A stretch of 9,132 bases of DNA, from positions 1 through 9,132 of the forward strand of contig JAVHVN010000179.1 of NCBI GenBank assembly GCA_032160545.1. Direction: 5' to 3'. How positions within the stretch are numbered: position 1 is the stretch's first letter; the number at the start of each line of letters is the position of its first letter. Under the pieces are notes generated by a model. That model was not told the origin of the DNA, did not search any database, and saw only the letters and a program-made list of their open reading frames with translations. Shown here piece by piece: positions 6,156 through 9,132 of this stretch. The position numbers were made by a program, and so were the translations under genes. This stretch comes from DATGFB01 sp032160545 (lineage in GTDB: Bacteria > Actinomycetota > Actinomycetes > Mycobacteriales > Jatrophihabitantaceae).

Positions 6156-6893
6156 ATGCAGGTCCAACTCCGGCACAACCCGTCCTTCACCGTTGCGCGC
6201 TGCATCCTCGCCGGCAACGAACCGGTTCGCGTCGAGGGCGGCGCGATGATCGCCCACAGTGCGGGCGTCCAGCTCGAGGCGAAGGCCCAGGGCGGCGTCA
6301 TGGCCGGGCTCAAGCGCAGCGTGCTCGGCGGTGGGTCGTTCTTCGTCACCACCTACACCGCACCCTCGCAGGGCGGCTGGGTCGATGTCGCCGGGATGTT
6401 GCCGGGCGACACGGTCTCGATCGAGGTCACGCCGGACCAACCCTTCTTCCTGCGCCGCGGCAGTTGGATCGCCAACTCGCACGGCGTCGAGATCGACACG
6501 CAGTGGGGCGGCATGGCCAACCTGTTCGGGGGCGAGGGCGGCTTCGGGTTCCGGGCGAGCGGGCAGGGCGAGGCGCTGGTCAGCATCTACGGCGCCGTCG
6601 ACGTCATCGACCTCGAGCCCGGCGAGTCGGTCACCATCGACACCGGGCACGTCGTGGCATACCAGCTGTCCGTGCAGTTCCAGATGCGGCGAGCGGTGCA
6701 AGGGCGCTCCATCCAGTCGATGAAATCCGGTGAGGGCTGGGTGTTCGACTTCGTCGGCCCCGGCCGGGTGCTGCTGCAGACCCGCAACCCCGAGGCGTTC
6801 GCCGAGTGGGTCGGCTCGGTGTCACCGGGCCAGTCCCCCCGTGAGGGCCTCGGTGGGCTCGGCGGGATCGGTGGCGGCCTGTTCGGCCGATAG
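6156..6893 (+). CDS. AIM24/TIGR00266-family protein
   Basis: This is a 245-residue protein of the AIM24 family (TIGR00266, formerly DUF124), named after a yeast mitochondrial inner-membrane protein; the bacterial biochemical role is unknown. The family core is clear: GGAMIAHSAGVQLEAKAQGG (28-47), then GLKRSVLGGGSFFVTTYTAP (51-70), and later beta-strand repeats such as DVIDLEPGESVTIDTGHVVAY (about 148-168). These build a double-stranded beta-helix-like fold. A glycine-rich tail with GLGGLGGIGGG ends the protein, as in many bacterial members. There is no signal peptide or transmembrane helix, so it is probably cytoplasmic or membrane-associated. It has its own promoter and Shine-Dalgarno, is divergent from the membrane protein gene, and converges on hutF with a 23-bp gap, so it is probably monocistronic. 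The family is certain, the function open. Confidence 0.92.
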   Translation: MQVQLRHNPSFTVARCILAGNEPVRVEGGAMIAHSAGVQLEAKAQGGVMAGLKRSVLGGGSFFVTTYTAPSQGGWVDVAGMLPGDTVSIEVTPDQPFFLRRGSWIANSHGVEIDTQWGGMANLFGGEGGFGFRASGQGEALVSIYGAVDVIDLEPGESVTIDTGHVVAYQLSVQFQMRRAVQGRSIQSMKSGEGWVFDFVGPGRVLLQTRNPEAFAEWVGSVSPGQSPREGLGGLGGIGGGLFGR

Positions 6894-6901
6894 CGGGCCG
6901 C
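6874..6901. terminator. Weak hairpin at the convergent AIM24-hutF junction
   Basis: GCGGCC (6874-6879) pairs with GGCCGC (6896-6901), and two alternative 5-bp stems, CGGCC/GGCCG, sit inside this span. The hairpin overlaps the stop codon of the AIM24-family gene and lies next to the hutF stop, so it could slow transcription from both sides. There is no T-tract, and GC-rich DNA produces such stems by chance. The call is tentative. Confidence 0.22.
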
Positions 6902-6916
6902 TTCGCCGTCGGGGCG

Positions 6917-8230
6917 TCAGGCCCAGAGCGGCTGGATCGCCTCGGCCAGCAACCGGCCGACGTCCCCGAGCACATGCCGGCCGTTGACGACGATCTCGCG
7001 GCCGTCGACGACCACGGACGTCACGTCCGCCGCGCTCGCCGCGAGGACGGCGTGCGCGGGATCGGTACCGGCGGTGCGCACCGAGTCCAGCCGGACGGTC
7101 GTCAGGTCGGCGCGCGCGCCGGGCTCGATTCGGCCGGCATCCGCCCAGCCCAGGCTCCGGTGCCCGTCCGTGGTCAGCGCCGTCACCAGCTCGTCGACGC
7201 TGAAGCGGCCGCGGTGCAGGCTGGCGAGCCGCTCGTCCATCTCGAGCGCGCGGGCCTCCTCCAGCAGGTCGATCATCGAGTGCTGGTCGGTGCCGAGCAC
7301 GACCGGGCAGCCGGCGTCGCGCAGCCAGCGCGCCGGGCCGATGCCGTCGGCGAGGTCGCGTTCGGTCGTGGGGCACATGCTCACGGACGTCCCCGACGAG
7401 CCGAGCAGGCCGACGTCGGCGGGCGTCAGATGCGTCGCGTGCACCGCGGTCGTGTTCGGCCCGAGCGCGCCGCACTCGGCGAGCAAGGCGCTCGGGGTGA
7501 GACCGGTCGCGGCGAGGCACTGCTCGTTCTCGGCAGGCTGCTCGGAGAGGTGGACGTGCAGCGGCCCGTCCGCGGCCGCCGCGACGACCGTCGGGATCGC
7601 GTGCCGAGGCACCGCGCGCACCGAGTGGATCGCGGCGCCGACCCGCGCGTGCGACGGCAGGCGCAGGCCCGCGACCCGATGCGCCCAGCCCTCGGCCGTC
7701 AGGTCGCCGAAGCGCGCCTGCGTCGCCCTGAGCGGACCGCTCGACCAGAACCCATCAGCGAGATAGCAGGTGTCGAGCAGCGTGACCCGGATGCCCGCCT
7801 CGGCCGCCGCCCGCGCGAGCGCGACACCCATCGCGTTCGGGTCGGCGTACGGCCGTCCGCCGGGTGCGTGGTGCAGGTAGTGGAACTCGCCGACGCACGA
7901 CACCCCGCTCAATGCCATCTCGGCGAACACCGCGCGCGCGAGCGTGAAGTAGCGGTCCGGGTCGAGGCGCTCGGCGAGGGCGTACATCCGCTCACGCCAG
8001 CTCCAGAACGTGCCACCGGCATCGGACAGCCGGCCGCGCAGCGCGCGGTGGAACGCGTGGCTGTGGGTGTTCGCGAAGCCCGGCAGCGTCACCCCGTCGA
8101 GCCGGCCGTCGCCCGGCTCGGCGGGCGCGTTGGTCGTGACGGTGAGGATGCGCCCGCCGGCGACCTCGATGCGAACGTCCCGCGCGAGGCCGGTGGGCAA
8201 CCACGCGTACTGGGCGAGGTAGCCGGTCAT
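6917..8230 (-). CDS. hutF: Formimidoylglutamate deiminase (HutF)
   Basis: This is an amidohydrolase-superfamily enzyme of 437 residues that converts N-formimidoyl-L-glutamate to N-formyl-L-glutamate and ammonia (EC 3.5.3.13) in the five-step branch of histidine degradation, in the cytoplasm. The metal-site motif GFANTHSHAFHRAL gives H56 and H58. HVHLSEQ gives H227 and the likely catalytic E230. HATHL contributes H264 and H267, and GTDQHSMID gives D315. The segment CPTTERDLADGIGP (286-299) is typical of HutF and separates it from guanine or other deaminases. Length and spacing agree with characterised HutF. The ATG at 8230 overlaps the TGA of the upstream M20 amidohydrolase gene (ATGA), so translation is probably coupled. 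hutF is the last gene of this operon. No hutI follows, and the next gene downstream is convergent. Confidence 0.93.
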   Translation of the reverse strand: MTGYLAQYAWLPTGLARDVRIEVAGGRILTVTTNAPAEPGDGRLDGVTLPGFANTHSHAFHRALRGRLSDAGGTFWSWRERMYALAERLDPDRYFTLARAVFAEMALSGVSCVGEFHYLHHAPGGRPYADPNAMGVALARAAAEAGIRVTLLDTCYLADGFWSSGPLRATQARFGDLTAEGWAHRVAGLRLPSHARVGAAIHSVRAVPRHAIPTVVAAAADGPLHVHLSEQPAENEQCLAATGLTPSALLAECGALGPNTTAVHATHLTPADVGLLGSSGTSVSMCPTTERDLADGIGPARWLRDAGCPVVLGTDQHSMIDLLEEARALEMDERLASLHRGRFSVDELVTALTTDGHRSLGWADAGRIEPGARADLTTVRLDSVRTAGTDPAHAVLAASAADVTSVVVDGREIVVNGRHVLGDVGRLLAEAIQPLWA

Positions 8231-9132
8231 GCCGCTGCCGTCAGCAGCTCGACGAGGACGGCCGCGAGCGCATCGACGCCGGCCAGGCAGTCGTCGCGCT
8301 CGGCAAACTCAGCCGGTGAGTGCGAGACACCGGTCGGGTTGCGGACGAACAGCATCGCCGCGGGAATTCCGTAAGCACCGAGCACGCCTGCATCGTGGCC
8401 TGCCCCGGTTGCGAGTCGGGGCGGCTCGCCGAGCGCATGTGCGATCCGATCGGCGAGCGGGCGCGGGAAGCTGGTGCCGTCCGTCCACGACTCCTCGGAC
8501 ATGGTGCCCCCCGCAGCGGTGACGAGCTCGTCCAGCTCGGCGACCACGCGGCGTACCGCCCCGGCGTCGGCGCCACGCGCGTCGATCCACGCGGTGACGT
8601 GGGACGGGATCGCATTCACGCCGTTCGGTTCGACGCGCACCTTGCCGCACGTCGCGACCACGCCGTGCCTCTCGGCGGCGTCGCGCGCGGCGAGGACCAG
8701 CCGTGCGTACGCGAGCGTCGGGTCGTGGCGGTCGCGCAGCGCGGTCGTCCCGGCGTGGTTCGCCGCACCGGGCAGCTCGGCGCGGAAGCGGCCGTGCGGC
8801 CAGATCGACGTGGCGATCGCGACGGCGCTGCCGAGGTCGACCAGTCCACGGCCCTGCTCGACGTGCAGCTCGACGAAGGCGGCGATTCGGCGCAGCGCCT
8901 CGGGGTCGGCGCCCAACTCGCCGGGGTGGCGGCCGGCGCGCTGGAGCGCCTCGGCGAGGGAGACGCCGTCGGCGTCGGTCAGGCCCAGCGCGCGCTCCGC
9001 GGGCAGGGCGCCGGTGAGCAGCCGCGACCCGTCGCACGCGACGCCGAAGCGCGCACCCTCCTCGTCGGAGAAGTTGCCGATGCCGAGCGGACGCCGCGGC
9101 TGCAGGCCACGCTCGCGCAGGACGTCGAGCGC
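8227..9132 (-). CDS. M20-family amidohydrolase of the allantoate/N-carbamoyl-amino-acid hydrolase type (5' end outside window)
   Basis: The visible 301 residues are the C-terminal three-quarters of a dinuclear-metal hydrolase of peptidase family M20 (usual length about 410); the first metal motif lies beyond the window. Fragment numbering starts at base 9132. DEEGARF (23-29) supplies the catalytic and bridging acidic residues and HVEQG (90-94) a metal histidine. ANHAGTT (124-130) and DARGAD mark the dimerisation-domain region, AGHDAG lies at about 244-249, and SHSPAE (270-275) gives the last metal histidine. The family cleaves C-N bonds in allantoate, ureidoglycolate or N-carbamoyl-L-amino acids. 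The ATGA overlap with hutF points instead to histidine degradation: N-formyl-L-glutamate, the HutF product, resembles the N-carbamoyl substrates, so it may act as a deformylase in place of HutG. That substrate is inferred; the family assignment is firm. Confidence 0.88.
   Translation of the reverse strand, partial: ALDVLRERGLQPRRPLGIGNFSDEEGARFGVACDGSRLLTGALPAERALGLTDADGVSLAEALQRAGRHPGELGADPEALRRIAAFVELHVEQGRGLVDLGSAVAIATSIWPHGRFRAELPGAANHAGTTALRDRHDPTLAYARLVLAARDAAERHGVVATCGKVRVEPNGVNAIPSHVTAWIDARGADAGAVRRVVAELDELVTAAGGTMSEESWTDGTSFPRPLADRIAHALGEPPRLATGAGHDAGVLGAYGIPAAMLFVRNPTGVSHSPAEFAERDDCLAGVDALAAVLVELLTAAA

Noticed and set aside
6974..8374. A 466-codon plus-strand frame opposite hutF
   Set aside because: Arg-rich composition and no family features; hutF on the minus strand has every catalytic motif.
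8227..9132. Simple annotation as allantoate amidohydrolase of purine catabolism
   Set aside because: The sequence supports only the M20 allantoate/carbamoylase family; the overlap with hutF argues against purine catabolism, so the specific substrate name was not adopted.

Overview
The window reads as chromosomal DNA from a high-GC actinobacterium. Support for this is the strong G/C bias at third codon positions, GTG starts, an RqlH-type helicase (a RecQ-like clade first described in mycobacteria), a leaderless-type promoter, and the hutF/M20-amidohydrolase pairing. No genus can be assigned from the sequence alone. I see no RNA gene, insertion sequence, CRISPR array or phage gene.

Left part (1-2400, minus strand): a small uncharacterised gene (88 aa) lies 29 bp upstream of an RqlH-type RecQ-like helicase whose last residues run off the left edge. 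The helicase carries a zinc-binding four-cysteine module and a C-terminal ComF-like phosphoribosyltransferase domain. The two genes probably form one transcript starting at or next to the ATG of the small gene.

Centre (2511-6050, minus strand): two cell-envelope genes. A polytopic membrane protein with an extracytoplasmic C-terminal domain, possibly of the GT-C glycosyltransferase type, is followed by a secreted protein. The secreted protein has two IPT/TIG domains, a fibronectin-III-like domain and seven copies of a CX5C/Trp repeat that look like a closed seven-bladed beta-propeller. The 105 bp between them holds a GC-rich hairpin and an 11-bp-period direct repeat.

Right part (6092-9132): an AIM24/TIGR00266-family gene on the plus strand has its own promoter and Shine-Dalgarno sequence. 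It converges on a histidine-degradation pair on the minus strand. An M20-family amidohydrolase (5' end beyond the right edge) overlaps hutF (formimidoylglutamate deiminase) by 4 bp. HutF makes N-formyl-L-glutamate, and the coupled M20 enzyme is a candidate for removing the formyl group in place of HutG. This is inference from gene order.

Nothing here is a clearly new mobile or defence system. The best leads are the seven-repeat secreted propeller, the conserved-looking small partner of RqlH, and the M20 enzyme as a candidate missing step in histidine catabolism.
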